A stretch of DNA of 64,000 nucleotides from Trachythela sp. YZ-2020 (GCA_016169945.1 JADLSH010000393.1:8903501-8967500), one strand, 5' to 3'. Counted from the first letter of the stretch, positions 54,601-59,766 are shown. Numbers and translations are program-made. The notes: generated by a model from the sequence alone, not told the origin.

Positions 54601-54680
54601 GGCCACAGAAATGGGATTTCAACATCAAGACGAGATTTCTGTGACGCAGAAAGCTTGAATTCATGTGATGAGGACGCCAT
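18206..54680 (-). CDS. Chitin synthase, 12 exons, 1152 aa, divergent motifs
   Basis: A glycosyltransferase-2 enzyme of the plasma membrane that polymerises N-acetylglucosamine from UDP-GlcNAc. Exons (minus strand): 54680-54348, 30586-30353, 29772-29070, 28837-28440, 27601-27526, 26615-26422, 25383-25245, 24818-24563, 24168-23702, 20789-20647, 19993-19888, 18615-18206. All introns are GT-AG; phases join without a stop. Order: N-terminal membrane segments (residues 1-420), catalytic domain (ETHVVVDDAF about 490-499, KRWSQMM in exon 5, CDMD 591-594, GSGPVVWYQ, EDRW 694-697, QRRHW 731-735), a multi-pass region, a cytoplasmic linker and a final TM pair. Odd points: DMD for DGD, His for the Arg of QxxRW, and no SWGTRE motif. 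The open frame suggests function is kept. The first intron is 23.8 kb and holds a giant palindromic transposon. Confidence 0.93.
18616..19887. other. Intron 11 of chitin synthase, no gene
   Basis: AT-rich. Holds a duplicated attataacattattaaaac block (18890-18945), a (ta)n run at 19014 and a 30-bp direct duplication around tatttcccatgccctaaacg (19773 and 19812). No other coding exon seen. Confidence 0.6.
19888..19993 (-). CDS. Chitin synthase exon 11 (acidic linker)
   Basis: Acceptor catatttag, donor gaag|gttagt; 106 nt, phase 0 to 1. Encodes a strongly acidic segment (EHDDDVIVDETMEISDDE). Fits only together with exon 10, which supports both. Confidence 0.7.
20647..20789 (-). CDS. Chitin synthase exon 10 (linker)
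   Basis: Acceptor ttgacttcag, donor tacgag|gtattg; 143 nt, phase 1 to 0. Encodes LNTPNRIHWYYRLLDYMCRR and a basic, Cys-rich stretch (SCYGCC). Identified by splice sites, open frame and exact phase fit with exons 9 and 11. Exons 9 and 12 could also splice directly, so it may be alternative. Confidence 0.7.
20949..23210 (+). mobile_element. LINE copy antisense in chitin synthase intron 9
   Basis: A plus-strand LINE ORF2 copy with a 3' UTR ending aataaaatcattaataaaac. The endonuclease end is at 20949-21435, a decayed linker at 21436-21860, RT at 21880-22581, thumb and C-terminus at 22578-23066. The 5' end is truncated inside the endonuclease. It is antisense to the host gene, so its splice and poly(A) signals are not read in the host transcript. 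Confidence 0.88.
21880..22581 (+). pseudogene. LINE reverse transcriptase core
   Basis: 233-aa frame with RT blocks in order: RPIALTPTLAKICE, DKRQFGSLKGSSTTHAL, IFLLDFAKAFDHIDHNVLL (first catalytic Asp), GGVPQGTVLGPILFLVMIN, KYVDDSTAA (catalytic YVDD) and MMLNISKCKELLIDF. A frameshift at about 22577 separates it from the thumb frame (22578-23066, LLRLLKRSS, RPILEYACEVW). Upstream linker sequence has several stops, so the protein is dead though the core is well kept. Confidence 0.88.
23211..23701. other. Intron 9 remainder
   Basis: A decayed hammerhead-like block, ggacgaagggctttcgcttg then aaaatcc, is at about 23246-23278 (plus). On the minus strand an open frame of about 58 codons (23690-23510) ending in TAA contains KAKAFRSSAKTTMKGTRINS. 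It has exon-like composition but no ATG or usable acceptor, so it is not called. Confidence 0.35.
23702..24168 (-). CDS. Chitin synthase exon 9, translocation-channel helices
   Basis: Acceptor ttttctctag, donor gaag|gtatga; 467 nt, phase 2 to 1. About five hydrophobic helices (MIWMITGAVYYITG first). Ends NMAKTNE where insect enzymes have a SWGTRE block. Its acceptor is duplicated upstream at 24220. Confidence 0.92.
24169..24260 (-). repeat. Tandem duplication of the exon 9 acceptor
   Basis: On the gene strand the block acctcactctcagttttg ... tag|tcc(t/c)tcagtaatgatctgga occurs twice in direct order. The proximal copy is the real junction (24168). The distal decoy would place the exon start at 24220 and meets a stop after about 14 codons. 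Confidence 0.8.
24563..24818 (-). CDS. Chitin synthase exon 8, EDRW and QxxRW
   Basis: Acceptor cgtttatgtag, donor atcag|gtaaat; 256 nt, phase 1 to 2. Contains EDRW (general-base Asp) and FFQQRRHWIMST. In the family the last motif reads QRRRW; here the Arg next to Trp is His (codon cat). Confidence 0.94.
24882..24925 (-). ncRNA. Type I hammerhead ribozyme
   Basis: On the minus strand, in order: stem I ctgca, core ctgacga (matches CUGANGA), stem II gccgt/acggc closed by a triloop, core gaa, stem III acatgcatgt (a 10-nt palindrome), cleavage triplet gtc, stem I return tgcag pairing perfectly with ctgca. All invariant core bases are present. Short palindromic stem III is typical of retroelement hammerheads that may act as dimers. 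Cleavage is predicted after the c of gtc. Confidence 0.82.
24957..24966 (-). promoter_or_regulatory. TATA-like box upstream of the hammerhead
   Basis: Minus strand tgtataaatacg, about 32 nt before the start of the hammerhead motif, the spacing expected if transcription starts at or near the ribozyme. Confidence 0.4.
25245..25383 (-). CDS. Chitin synthase exon 7
   Basis: Acceptor tttgctttag, donor ttag|gtatgt; 139 nt, phase 0 to 1. Encodes SLLYCTGCFSVFRLKAL, matching the CSPGCFSLFR block of insect enzymes, and ends just before EDRW. Confidence 0.92.
25433..25570 (-). repeat. SINE tail fragment
   Basis: Same 3' module as the tRNA-headed SINE: tgatgtagatggaaatttcg, tagacctaac, then agcagttacaaaaatgcaac. 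The tRNA-like head is lost. Lies in intron 6 just upstream of exon 7. Confidence 0.7.
25660..25745. repeat. Degenerate CCCTAA/CTCGACCCTAA tandem repeat
   Basis: Runs of taatcctaaccctaat and cgaccctaacct units. Telomere-like in composition but interstitial and irregular. Confidence 0.6.
25783..25982 (-). repeat. tRNA-derived SINE, full copy
   Basis: On the minus strand a tRNA-like head (ggactctgtagctcaatgg, A box; gattcaattcc, B box) is followed by the family tail (aaaaatgcag, tagacctgaacg complement, tcgaaatatccatccacc, tctacatcaatttc). Same family as 52669-52870. Located in chitin synthase intron 6. Confidence 0.85.
25990..26421. other. Intron 6 remainder
   Basis: AT-rich, no feature recognised. 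Confidence 0.5.
26422..26615 (-). CDS. Chitin synthase exon 6, DxD region
   Basis: Acceptor tatttgttag, donor aag|gttagt; 194 nt, phase 1 to 0. Encodes YFLTCDMDVSF, aligned with the family's metal-binding DGD, then GSGPVVWYQVYEYAI. Confidence 0.93.
26616..27525. other. Intron 5, no gene
   Basis: No repeat or exon recognised. The 125-codon minus-strand frame at 27175-27552 overlaps exon 5 in another frame and looks spurious. Confidence 0.5.
27526..27601 (-). CDS. Chitin synthase exon 5 (76 nt micro-exon)
   Basis: Only 25 codons: VKQGKRWSQMMIMSW and onward. The KRWSQ block is conserved in animal chitin synthases and would otherwise be missing, which is how I found it. Phase 0 to 1 fits both neighbours exactly. 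Its acceptor (cacactag) is the edge of a 16-unit minisatellite that repeats this junction. Confidence 0.9.
27602..28262 (-). repeat. Minisatellite of reiterated 3' splice sites, 16 units
   Basis: Units of about 38-48 bp: on the gene strand tctctacacaccag|gtgaaac, then atgaataatgtctatt and a variable ttattgttttc spacer. The unit next to exon 5 (cacactag|gtgaaacaag) is the actual acceptor. Most others keep the AG and the first exon bases, but then read gtg aaa cat gaa taa, an immediate stop. Length classes and sporadic changes (cacactagctg, cacacttgg) show ongoing unit turnover. Confidence 0.93.
28276..28395 (-). repeat. SINE tail fragment
   Basis: Carries tcggcatctcgttcgatagg, tggaaggtgtttgtagatgg and agcagttgcgaaaatg, the 3' module of the SINE at 52669-52870, in reverse orientation. 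It lies between the minisatellite and exon 4. Confidence 0.75.
28440..28837 (-). CDS. Chitin synthase exon 4, catalytic start
   Basis: Acceptor catatttttag, donor ctcaag|gtaaga; 398 nt, phase 1 to 0. Holds the first catalytic blocks: FLCTTMYRED and ETHVVVDDAF, where the DD binds the nucleotide in this family. Confidence 0.93.
29070..29772 (-). CDS. Chitin synthase exon 3
   Basis: Acceptor ttcgttttag, donor aacg|gtaagt; 703 nt, phase 0 to 1. Starts FTGIKERTALPASL and carries a hydrophilic Ser/Asp-rich loop then four hydrophobic segments, completing the N-terminal membrane domain. Confidence 0.92.
29773..30352. other. Intron 2, no gene
   Basis: AT-rich sequence with no recognised feature. Confidence 0.5.
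30353..30586 (-). CDS. Chitin synthase exon 2
   Basis: Acceptor ttctattttag, donor aag|gtatgc; 78 codons, phase 0 to 0. Encodes two hydrophobic helices separated by the basic FFGRENERRSPL loop. Separated from exon 1 by the 23.8 kb intron. Confidence 0.9.
30590..31429. other. Intron 1, distal part, no gene
   Basis: A relatively GC-rich island at 30840-31140 with repeated cgcccgcatccaa and a gtagtagtagt run, of unknown origin. No exon seen. Confidence 0.45.
31430..31956. mobile_element. MITE with ~110-bp inverted repeats
   Basis: Left arm aagaatgcccggaaatcgg, aaaagaatgcccac, aaaaatcacctcttta, tggaaagtttgaa. The same blocks occur inverted at 31845-31956. Interior 31560-31790 is AT-rich with no protein. 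Arms are about 85-90% alike by eye. Confidence 0.75.
32300..32893. mobile_element. Foldback element with hammerhead-like ends
   Basis: Outer arms match the element at 14640: gcgtctatacacgataagct, gcgggtctt, aacaagatcttcgacg at the left; gaagttcttgttgaattttt, aaagacctgcaac at the right. Inner arms (aaccaatcagatggattta, gaaatcacattta, tattaacatg, ggaagaaaag) also recur inverted. The left arm holds a near-consensus hammerhead on the minus strand (32359-32394: cttc, ccgacga, hairpin, gaaa, cgtc, gaag) with one core change. The right arm copy is deleted in its first core half. Confidence 0.75.
32894..34035. other. Intron 1, no gene seen
   Basis: Mostly unremarkable. The dispersed ttcaaaattttctgggggag repeat recurs at about 33738. 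Sequences with actcaatctt and ggtagtag/ctactacc occur at 33500-33810 in mirror order, perhaps a decayed MITE. Confidence 0.4.
34157..34838 (+). repeat. LINE segment, first copy of direct duplication
   Basis: Matches 36250-36935 over its length (starts tgtggcttaatgttgacagg). Differs by small indels, for example it lacks about 15 bp near 34672 that the second copy has. Confidence 0.85.
34839..36249. mobile_element. TIR element, 1.4 kb, ttaaccctgggtta repeats
   Basis: Perfect terminal inverted repeat starting gccggttgttcaaaagccgg and continuing ttaac. Both ends contain several aaccctgggttaa-type modules in both orientations. No transposase frame recognised in the AT-rich middle, so non-autonomous. 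Flanked by direct copies of a 680-bp LINE segment. Confidence 0.85.
36250..36935 (+). repeat. LINE segment, second copy of direct duplication
   Basis: Second copy of the endonuclease-linker block. It continues without a break into the RT region, so this is the copy in its native position. It lacks about 11 bp (gatttaatac) that the first copy has near 34275. Confidence 0.85.
38190..38195. repeat. Target site duplication, left
   Basis: gaggtc, identical to 52286-52291. Six bases is the Polinton/Maverick length. The LINE frame continues across the two sites. Confidence 0.9.
38242..38273. promoter_or_regulatory. Terminal hairpin and TGACGTCA palindrome
   Basis: gggcggtgc, 5-nt loop, gcaccgccc: a perfect 9-bp stem, followed at once by tgacgtca. 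Preceded by three gcgggcggt units (two in the other arm). Mirror copy at 52217-52248. Possible origin or integrase site; inferred from position only. Confidence 0.55.
38355..38960. repeat. Subterminal iterons, left
   Basis: About seven units of roughly 42-50 bp containing gccgtttgtttatctacag, ttttagtttatttc and ggctacttcg. Mirrored at 51530-52135. Likely binding repeats for replication or transposition proteins; function inferred. Confidence 0.75.
39366..39608 (-). CDS. Hypothetical 80-aa protein, left arm
   Basis: An open frame divergent from the polymerase gene, 33 bp apart. The identical 80-codon frame is open in the right arm (50880-51122). Gln/Arg-rich, no domain recognised. Because the arms are nearly identical, conservation is weak evidence, and the region may instead be a 5' UTR or promoter. 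Confidence 0.3.
   Translation of the reverse strand: MNNDFNIILRKQTAMRLVMISRCGQPQQLNPFVARLSQGAPQILSSWVQPTRAQQLLGRPRSDFPTQKDQAIIKDLTSIQ
39642..43433 (+). pseudogene. Zinc-finger type B DNA polymerase, left copy, one stop
   Basis: Protein-primed family B polymerase of Polinton type, which would replicate the linear element. Open from ATG 39642 to an in-frame TGA at 42942, then open again to 43433 (about 1263 codons). Order: three C2H2 fingers (residues 1-85), a basic linker (KRGRDEDD, PKRVRG), a further finger-like CRYC...H...C block near 400, exonuclease motif I YADFESL (about 450), an endonuclease VII-like C-x2-C...DHCHLTGKFRG...CN cluster (550-585), Exo II HNLRGYDSH, Exo III KSDVLLLADVFE, Pol A FDANNLYGWAM, Pol B KLMNNSVFGKTMEN, and Pol C DTDS just after the stop. 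All catalytic blocks are present. The stop removes Pol C. The acceptor-like ctgtttgtag right before the ATG hints at a 5' exon. Confidence 0.9.
43434..43722. other. Convergent 3' UTR interval, left arm
   Basis: AT-rich, with ataataaacg near 43463 and tgaaataaat near 43565, possible poly(A) signals between the convergent polymerase and basic-protein genes. Confidence 0.35.
43723..44049 (-). CDS. Small Lys/Arg-rich protein, left arm
   Basis: 108 aa from ATG 44049 (MPGKSKHGALSRKRSSKRN). About a third of residues are Lys or Arg, with the segment ISGQRRRLRNVKRQ and a C-terminal VVIVRDRRAGKT. No known fold recognised. Such small, strongly basic products next to viral-type polymerase genes are often DNA-condensing core proteins or nuclear-targeted DNA binders, but that role is inference. 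Transcribed toward the polymerase gene. I prefer this start to the in-frame Met six codons upstream because it begins the conserved part in both arms. Confidence 0.6.
   Translation of the reverse strand: MPGKSKHGALSRKRSSKRNIFGSLRAKSVKTNGPPDRKRAISGQRRRLRNVKRQNKTTLYKMLESLRRQTGKPSMVFKRSKVVIVRDRRAGKTSGCKIIEKELLILRH
44050..44896. other. Left-arm spacer, no gene
   Basis: AT-rich promoter-like interval between the two minus-strand genes of the left arm, mirrored at 45680-46470. Short frames differ between arms and are not credible genes. Confidence 0.4.
44897..45283 (-). CDS. Zinc-finger/coiled-coil protein near the palindrome centre
   Basis: 128 aa from ATG 45283 (MPRTRKDCPICGKK). It has an N-terminal C-x2-C...H-x4-H finger (CPICGKKSLLKLSNHLADFH), a helical middle with YLTQARL and ILKRQESMEANFNEYL, and a basic KKKKR tail. 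The single finger plus coiled coil suggests a DNA- or protein-binding adaptor; family not recognised. It ends about 110 bp from the palindrome centre and has an intact frame only in this arm. Confidence 0.55.
   Translation of the reverse strand: MPRTRKDCPICGKKSLLKLSNHLADFHQLSCEEREQYLTQARLNSSAYDKETLVPVEDLDIEKTLKTILKRQESMEANFNEYLRVARERHEQSGSNIPQRRVKSLTKKKKRSCINKTDNVSMKWLPFP
45350..45425. repeat. Centre of the palindrome
   Basis: aaagggtcctgag, cccgaaggtccc, then a loop with cgctagcctctt / aagaggcgct, then gggaccttcggg and ctcaggaccctt. The two sides pair except for about 14 extra bases on the left. Confidence 0.85.
45420..45680 (+). pseudogene. Decayed mirror copy of the central zinc-finger gene
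   Basis: Retains agcaatatcttactcaagca, gaaaactattttgaaac and ataaaacagacaatgtctcc of the left copy. It has lost the zinc-finger codons and about half the length through deletions. Confidence 0.7.
46474..46800 (+). pseudogene. Small Lys/Arg-rich protein, right arm copy
   Basis: Starts MPGKKHATLSRKRSSKRN; lost bases near the start remove one codon, and a frameshift after the KRQNK segment (about 46640) replaces the C-terminal third. Otherwise matches 43723-44049. Confidence 0.6.
47075..50846 (-). pseudogene. Zinc-finger type B DNA polymerase, right copy, frameshifted
   Basis: Mirror copy of the left polymerase. The longest pieces are 50454-49132 (440 codons: linker to endonuclease VII-like cluster) and 48523-47075 (482 codons: Pol A, Pol B, Pol C and end, with DTDS intact). 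Between them are shorter pieces (49280-48885 and 48807-48520). Frame breaks include a one-base loss about ten codons after the start, others in the zinc-finger part, and losses near 49140, 48890, 48820 and 48540. Amino-acid identity to the left copy is near complete outside the breaks. Not functional as written. Confidence 0.9.
50880..51122 (+). CDS. Hypothetical 80-aa protein, right arm
   Basis: Mirror copy of 39366-39608, same length and sequence. Survives intact although the neighbouring polymerase copy has frameshifts. Function unknown. Confidence 0.3.
   Translation: MNNDFNIILRKQTAMRLVMISRCGQPQQLNPFVARLSQGAPQILSSWVQPTRAQQLLGRPRSDFPTQKDQAIIKDLTSIQ
51530..52135. repeat. Subterminal iterons, right
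   Basis: Inverted copy of the left set (ctgtagataaacaaacggc units). Unit number and order agree with the left arm. Confidence 0.75.
52217..52248. promoter_or_regulatory. Terminal hairpin and TGACGTCA, right end
   Basis: Mirror image of the left-end hairpin (gggcggtgc / gcaccgccc), with two instead of three gcgggcggt units outside it. Confidence 0.55.
52286..52610 (+). pseudogene. LINE ORF2 C-terminus and 3' end after the insertion
   Basis: Begins with the right target copy gaggtc (52286-52291). The sequence aacttt...acagatttcataaatatt...ttcctgcc lines up with the LINE end at 22985-23030 of the copy in intron 9, so this is the continuation of 34040-38195. Contains an 11-bp microsatellite. 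Confidence 0.7.
52352..52417. repeat. 11-bp tandem repeat, six perfect copies
   Basis: gccatgtgcag repeated exactly six times (66 bp). Codes for His-Gly-Leu/Met repeats on the minus strand only by chance. Confidence 0.95.
52669..52870 (+). repeat. tRNA-derived SINE, full copy
   Basis: Head: ggactctgtagctcagttgg (A box), gcactggaatcgcaggg (anticodon arm, GGA by position), ggttcaattcctgcc (B box). Tail: ttttttgcaactgctcttga, aagtctaaaa, tttcgttcgagtattccatc, acaccttctactattaatcc, cgaacgagatgcc. The acceptor stem pairs poorly at its 3' side, and the tail is shared with three other copies, so this is a SINE and not a functional tRNA gene. Confidence 0.88.
52871..53242. other. Intron 1, no gene
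   Basis: No feature recognised apart from a CCCCCCACCC run near 52999. Confidence 0.45.
53243..54127. mobile_element. MITE with acatagttgccaact ends
   Basis: Inverted ends acatagttgccaact (53243) and agttggcaactatgt (to 54127), with further shared subterminal blocks (catcagtgagatttgg; atcagtgaga). A second MITE is inserted at 53414. Confidence 0.65.
53414..53673. mobile_element. hAT MITE, 260 bp
   Basis: Ends caggggtggc and gccacccctg. Flanked by agctgtag (53406-53413) and agccgtag (53674-53681), an 8-bp duplication with one change, as expected for hAT. Interior has gaggggg-ctag modules in both orientations. Confidence 0.82.
54348..54680 (-). CDS. Chitin synthase exon 1
   Basis: Codons 1-111, from ATG at 54680 (MASSSHEFKLS) to donor att|gtaagt. 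It encodes a short cytoplasmic tail and the first membrane segments. I chose this ATG because it is the first in the open frame and is followed directly by the cytosolic tail and hydrophobic helices. Phase 0 at the end. Confidence 0.85.
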
Positions 54681-54840
54681 GACTAGATTTTTCTACTCTT
54701 GTAGTCTTGTGACTTGTGCCTACTTGTGCCAAGATCAAAGAAATCCGTATATTTCGCGGAAACAAGCTCAGGCGCACAGCACGTTTGTGTATTTATAAAT
54801 TCATCCGCTTCCTCAACCATAGCTAACCACAGCTAACCCT

Positions 54841-55192
54841 AGACTTGGATCAAGTCCGTCTCTCTAGAGTCCGAGTCGCGAAGCGACGAGATCTCGCGCG
54901 CCGCGAAGCGGCGCGCGAGGTGCAAGAATGGAGGGAGAGACGGACTTGGCTCACCTGCAATGTTTCGAATCAGATTTATTATTTTGGCGGGAAATTATAT
55001 TAATAGACAGGTGTTCTTTTTAGCGGAGTGTCAGGGCAAAATTATTGATCAACTGATCATGAAGTTCGCCGTGACACTTTATAGTGTGACACTAGTTGTG
55101 CCTCAAACTTTCCCACGTTATTGCACCTCGCGCGCCGCTTCTCGGCGCGCTCGATCCCTCGGACTCTAGAGAGACGGACTTGATCCAAGTCT
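54841..55192. mobile_element. MITE next to the chitin synthase start
   Basis: Ends agacttggatcaagtccgtc and its complement, about 36 bp with tctctagagtccgag. Two strong internal GC palindromes (cgcgcgccgcgaagcggcgc type). It begins 161 bp upstream of the chitin synthase ATG, so it lies in or beside the promoter. Confidence 0.85.
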
Positions 55193-55194
55193 AA

Positions 55195-55538
55195 GCTAAC
55201 CCAAGCTACCTATTTTGAAAATAAAACAATAATTAATGAGGGAGTTACAGGGAGAAATGTCCTAACGATTCTTTCAGCAATCGTTTATTATACTTTCCAT
55301 TGCTCATAAGCACTATGTCCGTGTGCAAAAGTACAAAACAACTAAACAAGCTCATCAGGAGCCTGTGATCAAGTCAGTAGATCTAGAATCTAGAATTAAT
55401 GAAACTAAATAGGCTATTATGGCGCAGCCTGAAATTTTTAGGCGGAAATCAGGCTGCGAGCAGGCTACCACGTGTTAAAAACTTACAGTGTTACTACTTT
55501 GTCAACTTTGACAACATGACATAGCTAATGAAATATTC
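55195..55538. other. Upstream of chitin synthase, no gene
   Basis: Unremarkable sequence with aggctgcgagcaggct near 55449. Confidence 0.4.
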
Positions 55539-55690
55539 ATGAAGCGCGTGAACGAAGACGATATCGATCACTCTAGTGCCATTGGGCATGATAAAATTAT
55601 TTCTAAAAAGAAGAAATACGAGCAGAGGTTTTTGGATGCTTGGCTAGCTGATCCTCAGATCCTGAGTTCAATGACTGGCTTCAAAAGCGA
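55539..55690 (+). pseudogene. Possible hAT/BED-type transposase N-terminus
   Basis: Open from ATG with acidic start and KKKKYEQRFLDAWLADPQIL, a pattern common before the zinc finger of hAT-derived proteins (tyrosine, then F..W.). Homology ends after about 50 codons and no finger follows. A hAT-type right end lies downstream at 56046. Low certainty. Confidence 0.35.
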
Positions 55691-55919
55691 AACGAGGTAC
55701 CCTACTGCAAGCTTTGCGTTTAAATTATCACTGGGCCATAGTATAGCGTGACTGTTGAGAACAATTTTAAAACTGTAGTATTTTAGATTTTAGAGCATCT
55801 AAACTTTCCTGTATTTTACTGTTGAAATTTATATTGAAAAAACTGTACTATGGTGTCTTCCTCTAATTAATTATGAATTATAGTTGCCGTAATATACTGC
55901 CCTGAAATTAAGGTCCACG

Positions 55920-56046
55920 ATATAATACAGGGAAATACTCAAATACGTTCGGTTAATCAAGGAAATCTCAAGGAAATTACATCCCATTTCAAGGAAATTT
56001 TTAAGACAAAATCAAGGAAATTTGGATGGTGCGTTGTGGAAACACT
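55920..56046. mobile_element. Isolated hAT right end
   Basis: Repeated caaggaaat(t/c) motifs then gtggaaacactg at 56046, the same end type as 7660-7697. No matching left end with target duplication found. Confidence 0.55.
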
Positions 56047-56289
56047 GCACAGTTTTCAGAAAACATTAATATGGATGAGCCAGCAACCTAGATCTAGGTT
56101 GCGCAATTTCGGACATTTTGAAATTTTTCCCATGTGCCGCGCAATTTCGTAATGCGCCGCGCCTGTAAAGATATTGCGCAATATGATATAGATAGATCAG
56201 CGTGAACGTGCGGTAAACGCGCACGTGAGAAGGGCGCGCTCGAGAAACGTTCACGAAACTGAGAAAGGCACGCGACACTAACCGCTAAA

Positions 56290-56447
56290 ATGTAAAATAG
56301 CCTTGTAACTGACCATAACCCTAAAACTTACCGTAACCCCAACCCTAAACCTAACCCTAACCAAATTGATGAATAAAACTCAAGAAAAACGATTTTGAAA
56401 AACGGGAATATTGCGTAACGTCAGTTTGGTAGATGGAAACAAGTGAA
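56290..56447. mobile_element. Truncated copy of the 6131-6344 MITE
   Basis: Shares the aaccctaac core, caaattgatgaa, ttgcgtaacgtcagtttg and agatggaaacaagtg end with 6200-6344. The left TIR is missing. Confidence 0.75.
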
Positions 56448-56559
56448 AACCACACTGTTATATATTATATACTCAGGCGCCCGCTTTGGGCGATTCAGAC
56501 ATTTCGTCACAAATTTTTAGCTTTATAAAGTCTTGTTACCTTTTATAACTATGGAATAC

Positions 56560-58275
56560 CTAGACGAAGAGACTACAATCCAACAATGTTTGTAAAATCT
56601 GGTGTTTGCCACATTGACATTAGTGACCATTCACTTGTATAATTTATGTAATTCGTAAACTTAGTGTCCCTAAAAAGGCTCCTAGATTAATTAATAGCAG
56701 ACAATTTAGAGATTTTAACGCTAATTTATTCATAGAAATGATCTCAGTTTAGCCCCATGGCATATCATTGAGGAATATGAAAATGATCCAAGTCTTGCTT
56801 GTGATGCTTGGAAAACTTTATTCCTAAAAATCTCTGATATTCATGCCCCTAAACGGAGTAGGAAAATTCTGAATAAGTACTCTCCTTGGCTAACCCCAAA
56901 ACTTAAGAAATTGATGTTTGAGAGGGACAGGTTGAAAATAATTGCAAGTAAGAATAAAACCGAAGATAACTGGTCCAAGCATAGAAGTGCACGTAATAAG
57001 GTTAATAGATTTATACGGGTATGGATCAAAGTCAATTGACTGGGGCAGTATTTATGGATCTACGTAAAGCATTTGATGTCGTAAACCATAATCGTCTTCT
57101 AGACAAACTGCCAGCTTATGGTATTAAAGATTCAGAATATTGGATTGCAAGCTTCTTGTTCGCACGAGCCCAAATCATAGATTTTCAAGGAACGCTCTCA
57201 GATGCACAATTTATTACCCACGGGGTGTCGCAGAATTAAATCTCCACACAGAATTAAATGAATGTAAGATTCTACTCTATGCTGATGATGCAGTGGTATA
57301 TTTTAGACATAAGGACGTTTCCAATTTGGAGACTATACTAAATGATGAACTGAATAAGATAGCAAAATGGTTCTCGGAAAATCATCTAACACTAAATTTA
57401 AAGAAAGGAAAAACTGAATGTGTCTTGTTTTGGACTGGAGTAAAGAATCCTCCACTTCTATCAACATCCAGATCAACGGTGAACAAGTATATCAAACCAT
57501 GCAATACAAGTACTTGGGTGTAGAATTTGACCATCATCTTACTTTTCATGAACAGATTCGCTCTGTTTGCAACAAAACCTCTGCCAGATTAAAGCTACTC
57601 AAACGAGTAAGGCATAACTTAACTACGTACGCAGCTGAGCGAGTTTATCTAAATATGATACAACCACTTATTACATATTGTCCGACAGTGTATCTTGGTC
57701 TGCCAGTGTATTTGAACGAAAAATTTCAATCAATCCAGGATAGAGTAAAAAAGATTGTCCTATCAAAACAGAGCGAAGTTGAATGGAAATCGATCTCCGA
57801 AATAATCAATCAACAGACTCTCCTGGATGTTCATAAGGCGATTCAATGTGTCTCTCCCCCTGTGTTCCATGACTTCTTCAAATTCATCAATCATGGAAAG
57901 AACACTCGGGGAGATGGATTCTCCCTTATAATCCCGTGGATAAAAACCGAAGCAGGAAGAAAGACTTTTCGGTTCCAAGGATGTAAACTTTTCAATGAAC
58001 TACCGCGAGGAATGAAAACCGAAAAATCTATTGTTACATTTAAAATAAATCTGATGTCTTAATAATGTTAGATATTTAGAGTACATGCACTATTTTAACC
58101 AATATTTTACCTTTTATCTATTTCAATCTTGGACCATCTAGTAATAACTTTTTACTTTTTACTTTTCTAACTTTTATAGTAAATAGTTTATTATTCTTAG
58201 TACATGTAGGTACAGGTCCTTGTAGGATAACAGCATTTTTTGTAATAGCTGAATAAGTTAACCTGTAAAAGATGA
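56560..58275 (+). pseudogene. LINE ORF2, internally deleted
   Basis: Linker region with KISDIHAPKRSRKI, KYSPWLTPKLKKLM (56820-56910) and RNKVNRFIR, joined at about 57020 straight to RT block MDQSQLTGAVFMDLRKAFDV. YADDAVVYF is at about 57280, LTLNLKKGKTECVLF at 57395 and thumb YKYLGVEFDHHLTF at 57505. The C-terminus stops at 58062; the 3' UTR ends in (taa)n at 58281. The RT N-terminal third is missing, and a frameshift (57235) removes the GVPQG block. Dead copy. Confidence 0.85.
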
Positions 58276-58280
58276 ATTAA

Positions 58281-59766
58281 TAATAATAATGAAAACTTTA
58301 TTGATATTACTTTTTCTTAGATATATACAATTGTAAATCTCACTTCTAGAGGTAACTTACAATTGACTACTTAAATCACATAAGGCTATATATATATATT
58401 ATTAATATTTAAAGGAAATACGGATAGTCTAAATATTCATTAGTTCAGGATTAGTCCATTCTTTATTTCTACAACAAAAAATATAATACGAAGTTCGGAT
58501 GGCTATATGGATATCATTCTTCTTATGCAGTATTGTTGGTGTTGTTTGTCGAGTCCTAAATCATTTAACATTTCAATGAAGGTATGGCATTCTTTGTCAA
58601 ACACACCGAGTGAGCTGATAGACAGATTTACAAATTTCACAGTTGAAAAGTTTCTATTTTGTTCTCTTATCAGGTCTTTGTATTTTGCTTTCTTGCGTTT
58701 AACGTTGTTTGAGAGGTTTGATTCAAATCCTACGGTGAGTTCAACAATATAGAGGTGTTTGTCTGAGGTGGAAAGAAGTAAATCTGGACGATATTCGTCT
58801 CCTGTTATAATCGAGGGGCTGTCAAATCCAGGGAGGTCAACAAATAGTTTACACGCGTTTATAGTTTGAAAAGTTTTTGCAATAAAATGAAGTACTGAAT
58901 CGTGTCTCCATGTAAATCGTTCCAAGTAATGTTGACAACCGGCAACAACGTGTAGAAGGGTTTCAGGCTGTAAACAGAATGAGCAGTCAGGACTTGATGA
59001 GATACCCCATCTATTTAGGTTCTTTCGAGTAGGGAGAGTGTTGTTTATGTAGCGAATTGTGAAATTAAAAATATTCTTTGGTAGTTTTGATTGGGATAAA
59101 GACCATATCGCGTTAAGTTGTTACAGGGAGAATTTGGAAACATTTGTAAAAAAGGAACCTTGACATGTCAAGTGATCCCTAACTTTATCCTCTTGGACAG
59201 AATGAAATTTCTTTAAACCTTCCTTGGTTGAGTTGTAGCTATCGTATTGGATGTTAGTATGAGTATTAGTTGACTTCCAGAGTTGTTTTATAGAATCGTT
59301 TGGAGATGTTTTTAAGGCGTTGCGTAGAACTGTTTGACACTGAATAAATTTGACGGACACAGGTAGGATGTTTAAACCAAACTTGTTGCGTGTTAGATAG
59401 ACGTTAGTAAGTGTTCCAGATATAGGTACTTCCAGCCATTTACGAATGTAATTGTTTACCAGAGAGTCAACATTTTTAATGACCCAAGTTTTAGATATAG
59501 CAGCAACGGTAAAATGTCAGGATAGTTTAGACAAAACATAGCGACTGTAAAGAAGAAGTTTATTTTTCGGATGCAGAGGTTTAAGATCTATATCAGACAT
59601 CAATTCTTGTATCAGAGAGAGTAGTTTAGATTTATGTTCTTGATTGGACATATCAAAGTCAAAGAATCGTCCCAAATATTCAAATGATTCCCCGATTTTA
59701 GTGGTTGGTATGACATATATTCTTCGACAGATATTGCACAGATTTTGTTAGGACTTTCTTGATACC

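Noticed and set aside
55539..55751. Real host gene
   Set aside because: Only about 50 codons of transposase-like start, then unrelated sequence; treated as a possible transposon remnant.
58507..58752. Plus-strand frame of 81 codons
   Set aside because: Shadow of the restriction-like endonuclease LINE on the minus strand.
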